DNA from: Bacteroidota bacterium
GTDB lineage: Bacteria; Bacteroidota; Bacteroidia; Chitinophagales; UBA10324
DNA length: 64,000 nucleotides
Assembly: GCA_014190575.1 (NCBI GenBank)
Contig: BJGQ01000005.1
Coordinates: 1 to 64,000, forward strand
Direction of reading: 5' to 3'
Position 1 is the first letter of the stretch. Each line of letters starts with the position of its first letter. The translations under genes were made by a program, and so were the position numbers. The notes under the pieces are model-generated. The model was not told the origin of the DNA. It did no database searches and was given only the letters and a program-made list of their open reading frames with translations. Positions 28,901-36,743 of this stretch are shown here, piece by piece.

Positions 28901-29022
28901 TTAATAAGTGCTGAGCCGGAGGCATTACGCGCAACTGCCTGATATGTTAATGCTTGTGGAATCTGCGCATGTATTACAGCAGAAAACATCAGGAAAACAA
29001 AAAGAATGTAAAATTTTTTCAT
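25978..29022 (-). CDS. Large secreted repeat protein, TYQAVARN-type N-terminus, tandem beta repeats
   Basis: 1014 residues. Signal peptide to about residue 19 (VIHAQ), an N-terminal domain (about 20-150) closely like that of the 843-residue paralogue, then modules GQTLKWNGxxWAPANDL. The middle holds tandem units of about 75 residues built on GIGIAGTVISNTSPDQTVVL, TVTGxYPNFTISSTD and QTLSLxGNDLSILNGNTITLP. Adjacent units are near-identical even in DNA around 27.1-27.7 kb, indicating recent expansion. The C-terminal 150 residues (VPTGYSVFISTDGGMDADG ... MRGQLTVMLIKN) look like a small beta domain. No T9SS sorting domain. Fibre or adhesin function is inferred from repeat character. Confidence 0.7.
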   Translation of the reverse strand: MKKFYILFVFLMFSAVIHAQIPQALTYQAVARNASGSALINSTLSIRISIKDLNATGTTLYSETHVVTTNQFGLFTVAIGTGLVQSGVFANIGWAVGLKFMKVELDATGGSNYVDMGTSQLLSVPYALVAGSVLNSSAGDDWGVQTVVTNTTLGGNGTTTNPLGIAQQGAASGQTLKWNGSQWAPANDLVGAGGDNWGTQSVITNSTLIGAGTSASPIGLAQQGATTGQTLKWNGAAWAPANDLDNDAQTISLVGSSLTISNGNTVTFPSQINYSAGAGINILGNVITNTGDLSNTNELQTLSVSGNQLTISNGNSVTVNAGNNYSAGTGINVTGTVISNTSPDQIVSITGTGSANVSGLYPNFTVDATDTQILSITGTQISISNGNSINIPAQTTYTAGSGIGIAGNVITNTSLNTDGQTLSISGSTLSITGGNSVAIPVQTPYSAGTGIGIAGTVISNTSLDQTVVLTDGGATTVTGTYPNFTITSTDTDTDTQTLSLAGNDLSILNGNTITLPAQTPYTSGTGIGIAGTVISNTSPDQTVVLTGGGATSIISAYPNFTISSTDNDIQTLSLNGNDLSILNGNTITLPAQTPYTSGIGIGIAGTVISNSAPDQTVVLTGGGATSIISAYPNFTISSTDAQQLSLVGNLLSLTNSGSVTLPTGTTYTAGSGIGIAGNVISNTSPNQVVTITGGGATTVTGPYPTFTISSTDNNTTYSNGAGISLAGTVFSLSAITDATLTGNGGATPLKIAQQGATNGQTLKWNGATWLPANDIDLDQQNLSLVGNTLSLTNGGSVILPAGTVYAAGQGLTLAGSTFTINAQTDASLNGNGTVATPLKIVPGTANGQVLQWNGTTWVPATLTAGGTLGQIVTTAFGTDTLFVPALITPPVLIPGLTIPITVPTGYSVFISTDGGMDADGTLAGQFSIVDIQVFIDGALNPGGGGFERLYAANSTFTLKTYNYWHMSLSPILTTGAHTISVQAAFVTGGLGCHVSGDSNKPYMRGQLTVMLIKN
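26860..27900 (-). repeat. Internal tandem repeats of the 1014-residue protein
   Basis: About four to five units of roughly 225 bp (75 codons). The copies around 27117-27330 and 27334-27550 are almost the same over long stretches (for example AAAATACTTAAATC and GGTGTTTGTGCAGGAAG recur), the outer ones more diverged. Such arrays change copy number easily, so assembly here deserves care. Confidence 0.75.
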
Positions 29023-29232
29023 CGTTTTAAAATCAACTCTTCAGGAGCCGAAATTACCATTTGCAATTTATAACATTTTTTCAATTTGATTGCTGTATTA
29101 CCAATTCATAAAAAAATTCATTACTCATGATTTATAAATTTTCCAATTAATTTTTTGAGCCTTAAAATAGCTATCAAAATATTTATAAGCAATATCCTGA
29201 AATCCATTTTCAAAATTTTACAAACTCCGAAT

Positions 29233-29240
29233 TACTTTCG
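29233..29240 (+). promoter_or_regulatory. Candidate -7 box (TACTTTCG) for glyS
   Basis: One mismatch to TAnnTTTG, ending 6 bp before the glyS ATG. If the usual box-to-start distance holds, transcription would begin at or next to the start codon. Confidence 0.45.
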
Positions 29241-29246
29241 CGCACT

Positions 29247-30788
29247 ATGGCAGAACAAAGAGATTTATTTAAAGACATTATTTCTCATGCGAAGGAATAT
29301 GGTTTCGTTTTTCCTTCAAGTGAAATTTACGATGGGTTAAGTTCGGTTTATGATTACGGTCAGAATGGAGTGGAACTCAAGCGCAACATTCGCGAATATT
29401 GGTGGAAGGCAATGGTGCAGATGCACGAAAATATTGTGGGGCTCGATGCCGCCATTTTTATGCACCCAACAACATGGAAAGCCAGCGGACATGTTGATGC
29501 ATTTAACGATCCACTCATTGATAATAAAGATTCGAAAAAAAGATACCGTGCTGATGTGTTAATTGAAGATCATATATCGAAGATTGAAGCGAAGATTGAA
29601 AAGGAAGTAGAAAAATCGCGCGCACGATTCGGCGAGAGTTTTGACGAAGCGATGTATCGTTCCACCAATCCACGAGTGATTGAAAATCAAAAAAAGATTG
29701 ATGACATCAACACTCGATTTAAAAAAGCATTGGAAGAAAATAATCTCGACGATGTAAAACAAATCATTATTGATTTAGAAATTGTATGTCCCGTTAGTGG
29801 CACCCGCAACTGGACTGATGTGCGCCAATTCAATTTAATGTTCAGCACATCCATTGGCTCAGTAAGTGAAGAAGCAAACACCATTTATCTACGACCTGAA
29901 ACCGCTCAGGGAATATTTGTAAATTTTTTAAATGTGCAGAAAACCGGGAGAATGAAAATTCCGTTCGGCATTGCACAAACCGGTAAAGCTTTCAGAAATG
30001 AAATTGTTGCCCGACAATTTATTTTCCGTATGCGCGAGTTCGAACAAATGGAAATGCAATTTTTTATTCGCCCCGGTTCAGAGGAAAAATGGTATGTGTA
30101 TTGGAAAGAGCAGCGAATCAAATGGCATCAGGCATTGGGACTTTCAGAAAAAAAATATCGCTTTCATGATCATTTAAAATTAGCCCACTACGCAAAAGCT
30201 GCTTGCGATATTGAATTTGAATTTCCATTTGGATTTAAAGAGTTAGAAGGAATTCATTCGCGCAGCGATTTCGATTTAAGCAGTCATGAAAAATTCAGTG
30301 GAAAAAAATTACAGTACTTTGATCCGGAATTGAATGAGAGTTATGTTCCTTATGTGATCGAAACAAGTATTGGATTAGATAGAATGTTTCTTGTTTTGCT
30401 TTCTGCTTCTTATAAAAATGAAAAATTAGAAGATGGAAGCGAACGAATTGTACTGAGTTTACCTCCATGTTTGGCTCCTGTGAAAGTGGCGGTGCTTCCG
30501 CTGCTGAATAAAGATGGATTACCCGAAAAAGGAATGGAAATTTTTAACAAACTAAAAACTTCGCACCTCTGTCACTACGAAGAGAAGGACACAATTGGAA
30601 AAAGATACAGAAGACACGATGCCATTGGAACACCATACTGCATCACCATTGATCATCAAACTTTGGAAGATGATACAGTAACCATTCGCGAGCGCGACAC
30701 TATGAAGCAGGAAAGAATTGCAGTGGGTGATGTTTTAAAAATTGTTGATGAGAAAGTTAATATGAATCGCATACTTGAAAAATTGTAA
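29247..30788 (+). CDS. glyS: Glycyl-tRNA synthetase (alpha2 type)
   Basis: 513-residue class II synthetase charging tRNA-Gly in the cytoplasm; the single-chain alpha2 form. Motif 2 FRNEIVARQFIFRMREFEQMEMQFF lies near residue 250 and motif 3 ETSIGLDRMFLVLL near 372, with the anticodon-binding domain (APVKVAVLPLL...IGKRYRRHDAIGTPYCITID) at the C-terminus. An early insertion of charged residues (about 105-170) is usual in the family. A longer frame upstream is not needed, as MAEQRDLFKDIISHAKEYGFVFPS is the normal start. Confidence 0.97.
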   Translation: MAEQRDLFKDIISHAKEYGFVFPSSEIYDGLSSVYDYGQNGVELKRNIREYWWKAMVQMHENIVGLDAAIFMHPTTWKASGHVDAFNDPLIDNKDSKKRYRADVLIEDHISKIEAKIEKEVEKSRARFGESFDEAMYRSTNPRVIENQKKIDDINTRFKKALEENNLDDVKQIIIDLEIVCPVSGTRNWTDVRQFNLMFSTSIGSVSEEANTIYLRPETAQGIFVNFLNVQKTGRMKIPFGIAQTGKAFRNEIVARQFIFRMREFEQMEMQFFIRPGSEEKWYVYWKEQRIKWHQALGLSEKKYRFHDHLKLAHYAKAACDIEFEFPFGFKELEGIHSRSDFDLSSHEKFSGKKLQYFDPELNESYVPYVIETSIGLDRMFLVLLSASYKNEKLEDGSERIVLSLPPCLAPVKVAVLPLLNKDGLPEKGMEIFNKLKTSHLCHYEEKDTIGKRYRRHDAIGTPYCITIDHQTLEDDTVTIRERDTMKQERIAVGDVLKIVDEKVNMNRILEKL

Positions 30789-31160
30789 ATGAAAATAATT
30801 TTCAATTTTCTTATTTCAATTTCTAGTTTATTCATTTCATGTAAAAGCGAAAACAAAAACGAAGTCATTTCATCCGTTCACAGTGCTTCATTACAAATAA
30901 CTGTGTTACACGAAAACAACAATCACCTTTTAAAACCATTAAGCGCTGTTACTGTTTTTTTATTTCTCACTGAAGATGATCGCACTCAAAATCAAAATGT
31001 AAAATTCACAGGAACTGTAAACGATAGTGGAAAAATTTCTTTCAACAAATTACCCGATGAATATTATTTCATAATGACCTCACACGCTGTTTACGGAATA
31101 AAAAAATCAGAAACAGCTACACCAAACAATAGTGTTTCCTATGAAGAGATTGATTATTAA
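30789..31160 (+). CDS. Small lipoprotein, unknown function
   Basis: 123 residues. Lipobox SLFISC near residue 18 marks a lipoprotein. The rest is a single small beta-sandwich-like domain (LQITVLHENNNHLLKPLSAVTVFLFLTEDD...GTVNDSGKISFNKLPDEYYF) that resembles carboxypeptidase-regulatory/SpaA-like folds. The ATG follows the glyS stop with no gap, so it is in the same transcript. No function can be named. Confidence 0.65.
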   Translation: MKIIFNFLISISSLFISCKSENKNEVISSVHSASLQITVLHENNNHLLKPLSAVTVFLFLTEDDRTQNQNVKFTGTVNDSGKISFNKLPDEYYFIMTSHAVYGIKKSETATPNNSVSYEEIDY

Positions 31161-31176
31161 ACCTTTTCACTTTTTA

Positions 31177-31184
31177 TAATTTCG
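31177..31184 (+). promoter_or_regulatory. Candidate -7 box (TAATTTCG) for gmk
   Basis: TAnnTTCG ending 5 bp before the gmk ATG, the same form and distance as at glyS. The predicted leader is close to zero. Confidence 0.4.
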
Positions 31185-31189
31185 CCGCT

Positions 31190-31759
31190 ATGCTTCCAAA
31201 AGTAATTATCGTTACAGCTCCATCAGGTGCAGGCAAAACAACAATCGTAAAACATTTATTGTCACGCTTTCCGATATTGGCATTTTCAGTTTCGGCCACT
31301 ACACGAGCACCTCGCTCGGGCGAAATTGATGGCATTGATTATTATTTTATTTCTGTAGAAGAATTCAATGAGCGTGTATTGAACAAAGAGTTTGTTGAAT
31401 ATGAAGAAGTTTATCACCAGACTTTTTACGGAACATTAATGGAAGAAGTAAAAAGATTATGGAAAGAAGAATTAGTGGTGGTATTTGATGTGGATGTGAA
31501 AGGCGCAATTACATTAAAAAAAAATTTTGGCGAAAGCGCACTCTCACTTTTTATAAAACCACCATCAACTGAAATTTTGGATCAGCGATTACGCAATCGC
31601 GCCACCGATGAGCTTTCAAAAATTGAAGAACGCATTAACAAAGCGCATTATGAATTAGAGTTTGAAGAATACTTTGACCGCACAATTGTAAACGATGATT
31701 TATATGTGGCTTTAGAAGATGCCACACAAGCGGTTCAGGAATTTATTAGTAAGAAATAA
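31190..31759 (+). CDS. gmk: Guanylate kinase
   Basis: 189-residue kinase converting GMP to GDP with ATP. P-loop APSGAGKTT near residue 9, SVSATTRAPRSGEIDGIDYYFIS from about 34 with the GMP-binding residues, and DVDVKGA near 97. Length is normal. It follows the small lipoprotein gene by 29 bp but carries its own promoter box. Confidence 0.97.
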   Translation: MLPKVIIVTAPSGAGKTTIVKHLLSRFPILAFSVSATTRAPRSGEIDGIDYYFISVEEFNERVLNKEFVEYEEVYHQTFYGTLMEEVKRLWKEELVVVFDVDVKGAITLKKNFGESALSLFIKPPSTEILDQRLRNRATDELSKIEERINKAHYELEFEEYFDRTIVNDDLYVALEDATQAVQEFISKK

Positions 31760-31789
31760 AAAAATATTTTGTCAGTAACACCCATTTCA

Positions 31790-31797
31790 TACTTTCG
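31790..31797 (+). promoter_or_regulatory. Candidate -7 box (TACTTTCG) for apaG
   Basis: The same octamer as at glyS, 21 bp before the ApaG start codon. Confidence 0.35.
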
Positions 31798-31818
31798 GAA
31801 ATTCAATTATTAAAAATA

Positions 31819-32205
31819 ATGCAAACAAAAGTTACAGAAGGAGTTCGTATAAGTGTTGAAGTTTTTTATCAGCCAGATTATTCCCAGCCATCATCAGGTG
31901 AATTTATGTTTGCTTATCGCATTACCATCACCAACGAAAGTGAATATGCGGTTAAGTTATTGCGTCGTCACTGGAACATTACTGATGCAAACGGAATTAC
32001 ACGCGAAGTAGAAGGCGAAGGAGTTGTAGGACAACAACCTGTAATTAATCCAGGTGCATCTCATCAATATGTATCGGGTTCAGCATTAAAAACTGAGATT
32101 GGAAAAATGAGCGGCACTTATACCATGCAACGATTATTTGATAATGAGAAATTCAAAGTTCATATTCCAGAATTTCAAATGGTGGCACCCTATAAATTGA
32201 ATTAG
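31819..32205 (+). CDS. apaG: ApaG protein
   Basis: 128-residue protein of the ApaG/DUF525 family (FAYRITITNESEYAVKLLRRHWNITDANG, then VVGQQPVINPGASHQYVSG). It has an FN3-like beta sandwich. Family members affect Co2+ resistance and Mg2+ efflux in enterobacteria and, as reported for some, act on dinucleoside polyphosphates; the exact role in Bacteroidota is not known. Stand-alone gene of normal length. Confidence 0.93.
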   Translation: MQTKVTEGVRISVEVFYQPDYSQPSSGEFMFAYRITITNESEYAVKLLRRHWNITDANGITREVEGEGVVGQQPVINPGASHQYVSGSALKTEIGKMSGTYTMQRLFDNEKFKVHIPEFQMVAPYKLN

Positions 32206-32266
32206 TCAATAGTGAATGTTCAATTCATAAATTATAAAATTTAGTTTACTGCTTTTAAGCAAATGT

Positions 32267-32274
32267 TATTTTCG
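32267..32274 (+). promoter_or_regulatory. Candidate -7 box (TATTTTCG) for metF
   Basis: TAnnTTCG with the start codon 33 bp downstream, the longest leader of the four boxes of this form between 29 and 32.3 kb. No SAM or B12 riboswitch structure was seen in this spacer. Confidence 0.35.
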
Positions 32275-32306
32275 CATCATTGAATTTCCCATCATAATAA
32301 TTTTTT

Positions 32307-33260
32307 ATGAAAGTTACTGAACACATAGCACAGGCAAAAAACACTTTGTTCTCTTTTGAAATACTTCCACCGTTAAAAGGTGTGGGCATTCAATCAATTT
32401 ATAATACGCTTGATCCGTTAATGGAATTTAAACCTCCGTTTATCAATGTCACATATCATCGTTCTGAATTTATTTTCAGAAAAACCGCTGAAGGGTTATT
32501 CGAAAAAAAAATAGTTCGAAAGCGCCCCGGCACCGCTGGAATATGCGCAGCTATTATGACCAAGTATAGTATTGATGCAGTGCCGCATTTAATATGTGGT
32601 GGTTTTTCCATTGACGAAACAGAAGATCTGTTGATTGAACTTGATTTTCTTGGAATTAACAATGTGCTTTTAATACGCGGAGATAAAATGAAAAGTGAAG
32701 AAGTTTTTTCTTCGCAAAAAGACGGACACAAAAATGCACTCGACCTTGTTCATCAGGCAGTGAAAATGAATAAAGGAATTTATCTGGAAGAAGAATTGAA
32801 CAATGCTATGCCAACTGATTTTTGTATTGGAGTGGCAGGTTATCCCGAGAAACATTATGAAGCGCCAAACATGAATATTGATTTACAAAACCTGAAAGCA
32901 AAGGTTGATGCAGGCGCACATTACATAGTAACTCAAATGTTTTTTAACAATCAAAAATTTTTCGAGTTTGTAAAATCCTGTCGCGATATTGGAATTACTG
33001 TTCCCATTATACCGGGATTGAAACCGATTACCACGAAAAAACAAATTTCAAATCTTCCACGGATTTTTAATGTAGATATTCCATCAGAATTGATTCATGA
33101 ATTTGATAAATGCAATTCCGATGCTGATATAAAAAATGTTGGTATTGAATGGACAATTCAGCAATGTAAAGAATTGATAAATGCAAAAGCTCCTGTTATT
33201 CATTTTTATACTATGAGTAATTCAGAATCAGTAAAAAATATTGTAAAAAACTTGTCGTGA
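32307..33260 (+). CDS. metF: 5,10-methylenetetrahydrofolate reductase
   Basis: 317-residue FAD enzyme reducing methylene-THF to methyl-THF for methionine synthesis. Family sequence: FSFEILPPLKGVG with the catalytic Glu, FINVTYHRSE, LIRGD near 128, GVAGYPEKHYEAPN near 180, YIVTQMFF near 210 and IIPGLKPITT. Length agrees with bacterial MetF. No other methionine genes are adjacent. Stop TGA, convergent with the exopolysaccharide membrane protein gene. Confidence 0.96.
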   Translation: MKVTEHIAQAKNTLFSFEILPPLKGVGIQSIYNTLDPLMEFKPPFINVTYHRSEFIFRKTAEGLFEKKIVRKRPGTAGICAAIMTKYSIDAVPHLICGGFSIDETEDLLIELDFLGINNVLLIRGDKMKSEEVFSSQKDGHKNALDLVHQAVKMNKGIYLEEELNNAMPTDFCIGVAGYPEKHYEAPNMNIDLQNLKAKVDAGAHYIVTQMFFNNQKFFEFVKSCRDIGITVPIIPGLKPITTKKQISNLPRIFNVDIPSELIHEFDKCNSDADIKNVGIEWTIQQCKELINAKAPVIHFYTMSNSESVKNIVKNLS

Positions 33261-33266
33261 AAACAT

Positions 33267-34655
33267 CTAATAATTAAAATCGTTTTTTTCTGCCAGCCTT
33301 TTTACATTTTCCTGTTCAGTAATATAATTCAAAATAAATAATCCAGCTACAAAAAACGGTATGCACGGTATTTTATATCGAACCAATGCGCCAAAATTAT
33401 AGGCGGTAAAGCCCACGCAGAAACCAAAAAACATTGAAAAGAAAATACAAAAGAAGACAGTAGCATTGTTTCCGATAGCCTTAAATGTTCTACCAATTCC
33501 AGTTCGATAAAATATCCGTATAGTAAAAATCAATAACGCAAAACTCTCTAAGGCGGAAAGCAACATAACTGGGTTTCTTGTTTCCCATGGGTATGGCCTG
33601 AAAAGAGTGACATTGATTGCTGCCGGAATGTTTTTTACTATGCCAAATGTTGAACCATCCATTTCACCTAGACTGTATCCTGATGCATTTGAAGTTTCAG
33701 CTAAAAAGGTATGATATCCCTGAAAATTGGTTGCTGTTTTTAATGCTCCTTGTAACGAATATTGTTCAAAATCCCTTCCTAATCTACTTACTACAATATA
33801 TCCGGCTATTGCCGAAATGATAATTACACCCGGGCCAATTAATATTCTTAAAAACTGCAACTTCACCCTATCACGATAAGTTAGGAAAATCCAAAACACT
33901 AATGATGGCGCGAAACTTAAAATAATATACGGTTTTACAATAGCGCATAAATAGGTAGCAATTGAAAGCATGATTATAGAAGAAAAAATCTTTTGTTGTT
34001 TAATAAAAATATTATACGAACCCCAAGTTATCCAACCAACACAAGCAAGAGTTATTGAATCTTTCATAACACCTGATCCCCAAAAAAAAACTGACGGTAT
34101 ATATAAAGTTGCAATAGCAAATTGTGTTTTTAGTTTAGGAAAAACATCAACCAAAGTGACAAACATTGCCCAAATTCCGGTAAACGAAACCACTGCAAAA
34201 AAAAGCGCTATAGGTAAATAAGTATCAAATGTAAATAATGAAAACACCCCTGCTATTTTTCCAATCATATAAGAACTATCATCATTTCTGAAATACATCC
34301 ATGGCATGTATTCTTCATTTGTAGGAAGGTTATAATCATTTCCACTAAACAATAAAGTGAAAAAATCCTTCGTGTTTTCACCAAATGCCCCATACATTAC
34401 AGTGGCATTATTAAAAAATTCATTTGTATCTCCACCATTATAATATAAAAAATAAACCAATCCAACTCCAATTGCACCAAACATTTTTAATGTTAAACCT
34501 TGCATAAAATATTTACGCATCAGCTTATCATCCTGATACAGCATGTTTCTGATGAACATAAATAACATAATAAAAAAAAGAAAATAAATTGGAGTTAATA
34601 ACCAATCGGTATTACCAATAAGTGGCTTCCAATAAGCTTCTTTAAGAGTGAACAT
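33267..34655 (-). CDS. Polytopic membrane protein, possibly a polysaccharide polymerase or membrane glycosyltransferase
   Basis: 462 residues with about ten transmembrane helices. I do not recognise a named family. A periplasmic loop early in the protein holds GGDTNEFFNN and a later one GSGVMKDSI, both of which could be active-site acidic or polar residues of a GT-C-type or EpsG-like polymerase. The C-terminal loop region has YRTGIGRTFKAIGN. It is divergent from asnB and next to the polysaccharide genes. A polymerase or glycosyltransferase role is inferred from topology and context only. Confidence 0.55.
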   Translation of the reverse strand: MFTLKEAYWKPLIGNTDWLLTPIYFLFFIMLFMFIRNMLYQDDKLMRKYFMQGLTLKMFGAIGVGLVYFLYYNGGDTNEFFNNATVMYGAFGENTKDFFTLLFSGNDYNLPTNEEYMPWMYFRNDDSSYMIGKIAGVFSLFTFDTYLPIALFFAVVSFTGIWAMFVTLVDVFPKLKTQFAIATLYIPSVFFWGSGVMKDSITLACVGWITWGSYNIFIKQQKIFSSIIMLSIATYLCAIVKPYIILSFAPSLVFWIFLTYRDRVKLQFLRILIGPGVIIISAIAGYIVVSRLGRDFEQYSLQGALKTATNFQGYHTFLAETSNASGYSLGEMDGSTFGIVKNIPAAINVTLFRPYPWETRNPVMLLSALESFALLIFTIRIFYRTGIGRTFKAIGNNATVFFCIFFSMFFGFCVGFTAYNFGALVRYKIPCIPFFVAGLFILNYITEQENVKRLAEKNDFNY

Positions 34656-34761
34656 AAAATCAAATTTAAAGATAGAATTTGCAACTCAACTAAAAATATT
34701 TATTAGCGAATGGAAAATGATTTTTTTCTATTTGGTATTTTGCGGGCTTAACTTTTAAATT

Positions 34762-36657
34762 ATGTGTGGTATTGCCGGAGTTTTTACTTTTCAAGCCCCT
34801 CAGGAAACATGGTTCGAGGCACTTGTTCGAGCAAGTGATTCATTAATAAAAAGAGGTCCTGATGCCGGAAATATCTGGAGAGATGAAAATGTTGGCTTGG
34901 CGCATCGTCGTTTATCAATTATTGATACGAGCGAAAAAGCCAATCAACCAATGTTGGATAAAACAAAACGATACGCAATTGTTTTCAATGGTGAAATTTT
35001 CAATTTCGCTGAGTTAAAATCAGAATTGATAAAAAAAGGAATTTCCTTTTTTACAAATAGTGATACTGAGGTTATTCTCCAACTTTATATTACTGAAAAA
35101 GAAAATTTTTTGAATAAGCTCAATGGATTTTTTGCCTTTGCAATTTATGACTCATTAGAAAAGAAAATGATGTTAGCTCGAGACAGGTATGGAGAAAAAC
35201 CGTTGTATTATTATAAGGATGAAAAAGTATTTTCGTTTGCCTCAGAGTTAAAAGCAATAAGTTGCTTTCCAATTAAAAAAGAAATTGATCCTGTTTCATT
35301 GAATTTTTATTTTCAATTGAACTATATCCCTCAGCCTAACACGATCTTTAAAAATGTAAGGCAGCTTATGCCAGGCCATTTTATTGTTTTAGATAAAAAT
35401 TCATTTGAAGAAAAAATATTCTATCAAATACCTTTTAAAAAACAAAATGAAATAATCAATTCAGATTATTCTTCCGCTTGTAAAAATTTAGAAACGGTCT
35501 TAGATGCTTCAGTCAAAAGACGAATGATTAGTGATGTTCCTTTAGGGGCATTTTTAAGCGGAGGAATTGATTCATCAATTGTTGTTGCACTTGCATCAAA
35601 ATATACTGATAAACTAAAAACTTATTCAGTTGGTTTTAAGGATGAGCCTTTTTTTGATGAAACTAAATATGCAAAACTTGTTGCGGATAAATTTAAAACC
35701 GATCACACTGTTTTTTCACTTTCTACTCAAGATCTATTTGATGATTTATTTTCTGTTCTTGATTATATCGACGAACCCTTCGCAGATTCATCAGCACTAC
35801 CAGTTCACATTTTAAGCAGGCATACAAGAAAATTTGTAACAGTTGCTCTAAGTGGAGACGGTGCTGATGAATTGTTTGGTGGCTACATGAAACATGTAGG
35901 AGAATACAAAATAAGAAATGCCGGTTATACCGAGTCTCTAATTAGTAAGTTGGGATTTTTGTTGAAAAAATTACCACAATCACGAAACAGTAAAGTAACT
36001 ACACTATTCATGAGAATGAATAAATTATCTGAAGGTTTAGCATTAAATGTTAAAGATCGGTATCGCTTATTTTCATCAATAGGAACACAACAATATGTTA
36101 ATGCATTACTAAGCAATAAATGGAAAATTACAACTTCAGAAACGCAAATTACAGAAGAGAAATGGCTTATTAATTTACATTCAGACTCAGATATGAATGA
36201 AGTATTGCTAACCGATATGAATTTAGTTTTACCAAGTGACATGTTGTATAAAGTAGATCGAATGAGTATGGCAAATAGTCTTGAAGTACGAGCGCCTTTT
36301 TTAGATTATGAAGTTGTTGACTTTGCTTTTTCTTTATCTGCAGATTTTAAAATTATTGGCAACAAAAGAAAAAAAATTGTTCAAGACACTTTCAGAAAAA
36401 TTCTTCCTGAGGAATTATATAATCGGCCAAAACAAGGATTTGAAGTCCCGCTGTTAAAATGGTTTCGGACTGAATTAAAATCATATATAGATGAGTTAAC
36501 CAATGAAGAATTTATTAATGAACAAGCAATTTTTAATGTTGATGAAATTATAAAATTAAAACGACAACTAAACTCAATCAATCCAAGAGATTCAACCGCA
36601 AAAATGTGGGCCATTATTGTATTTCAACATTGGTATAAAAAAAATTTAGCCTCGTAG
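34762..36657 (+). CDS. asnB: Asparagine synthase, glutamine-hydrolysing (AsnB family)
   Basis: 631 residues. N-terminal class II glutaminase starting MCGIAGV (Cys2 nucleophile), then the PP-loop synthetase domain with LSGGIDSS at about 265-272 and GDGADELFGGY near 370. It transfers glutamine nitrogen to an AMP-activated carboxylate. In exopolysaccharide loci such enzymes often amidate a sugar acid rather than make free asparagine; with a GT4 and Wza/Wzc next door, that alternative is fair. Full length, nothing missing. Confidence 0.93.
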   Translation: MCGIAGVFTFQAPQETWFEALVRASDSLIKRGPDAGNIWRDENVGLAHRRLSIIDTSEKANQPMLDKTKRYAIVFNGEIFNFAELKSELIKKGISFFTNSDTEVILQLYITEKENFLNKLNGFFAFAIYDSLEKKMMLARDRYGEKPLYYYKDEKVFSFASELKAISCFPIKKEIDPVSLNFYFQLNYIPQPNTIFKNVRQLMPGHFIVLDKNSFEEKIFYQIPFKKQNEIINSDYSSACKNLETVLDASVKRRMISDVPLGAFLSGGIDSSIVVALASKYTDKLKTYSVGFKDEPFFDETKYAKLVADKFKTDHTVFSLSTQDLFDDLFSVLDYIDEPFADSSALPVHILSRHTRKFVTVALSGDGADELFGGYMKHVGEYKIRNAGYTESLISKLGFLLKKLPQSRNSKVTTLFMRMNKLSEGLALNVKDRYRLFSSIGTQQYVNALLSNKWKITTSETQITEEKWLINLHSDSDMNEVLLTDMNLVLPSDMLYKVDRMSMANSLEVRAPFLDYEVVDFAFSLSADFKIIGNKRKKIVQDTFRKILPEELYNRPKQGFEVPLLKWFRTELKSYIDELTNEEFINEQAIFNVDEIIKLKRQLNSINPRDSTAKMWAIIVFQHWYKKNLAS

Positions 36658-36743
36658 TTTTGAACGAATTAAATCATACTGTTACTTATTTGGTTAAGTA
36701 AATTGAAATCTATATTAATAGTTTTATTTTGCACTCGAGGCAA

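Noticed and set aside
29155-29340. ORF overlapping the glyS start
   Set aside because: No conserved features; overlaps glyS in another frame and contains the promoter region.
32206-32306. SAM or cobalamin riboswitch before metF
   Set aside because: The 101-bp spacer is AT-rich with no conserved stems or boxes; only a promoter-like TATTTTCG was seen.
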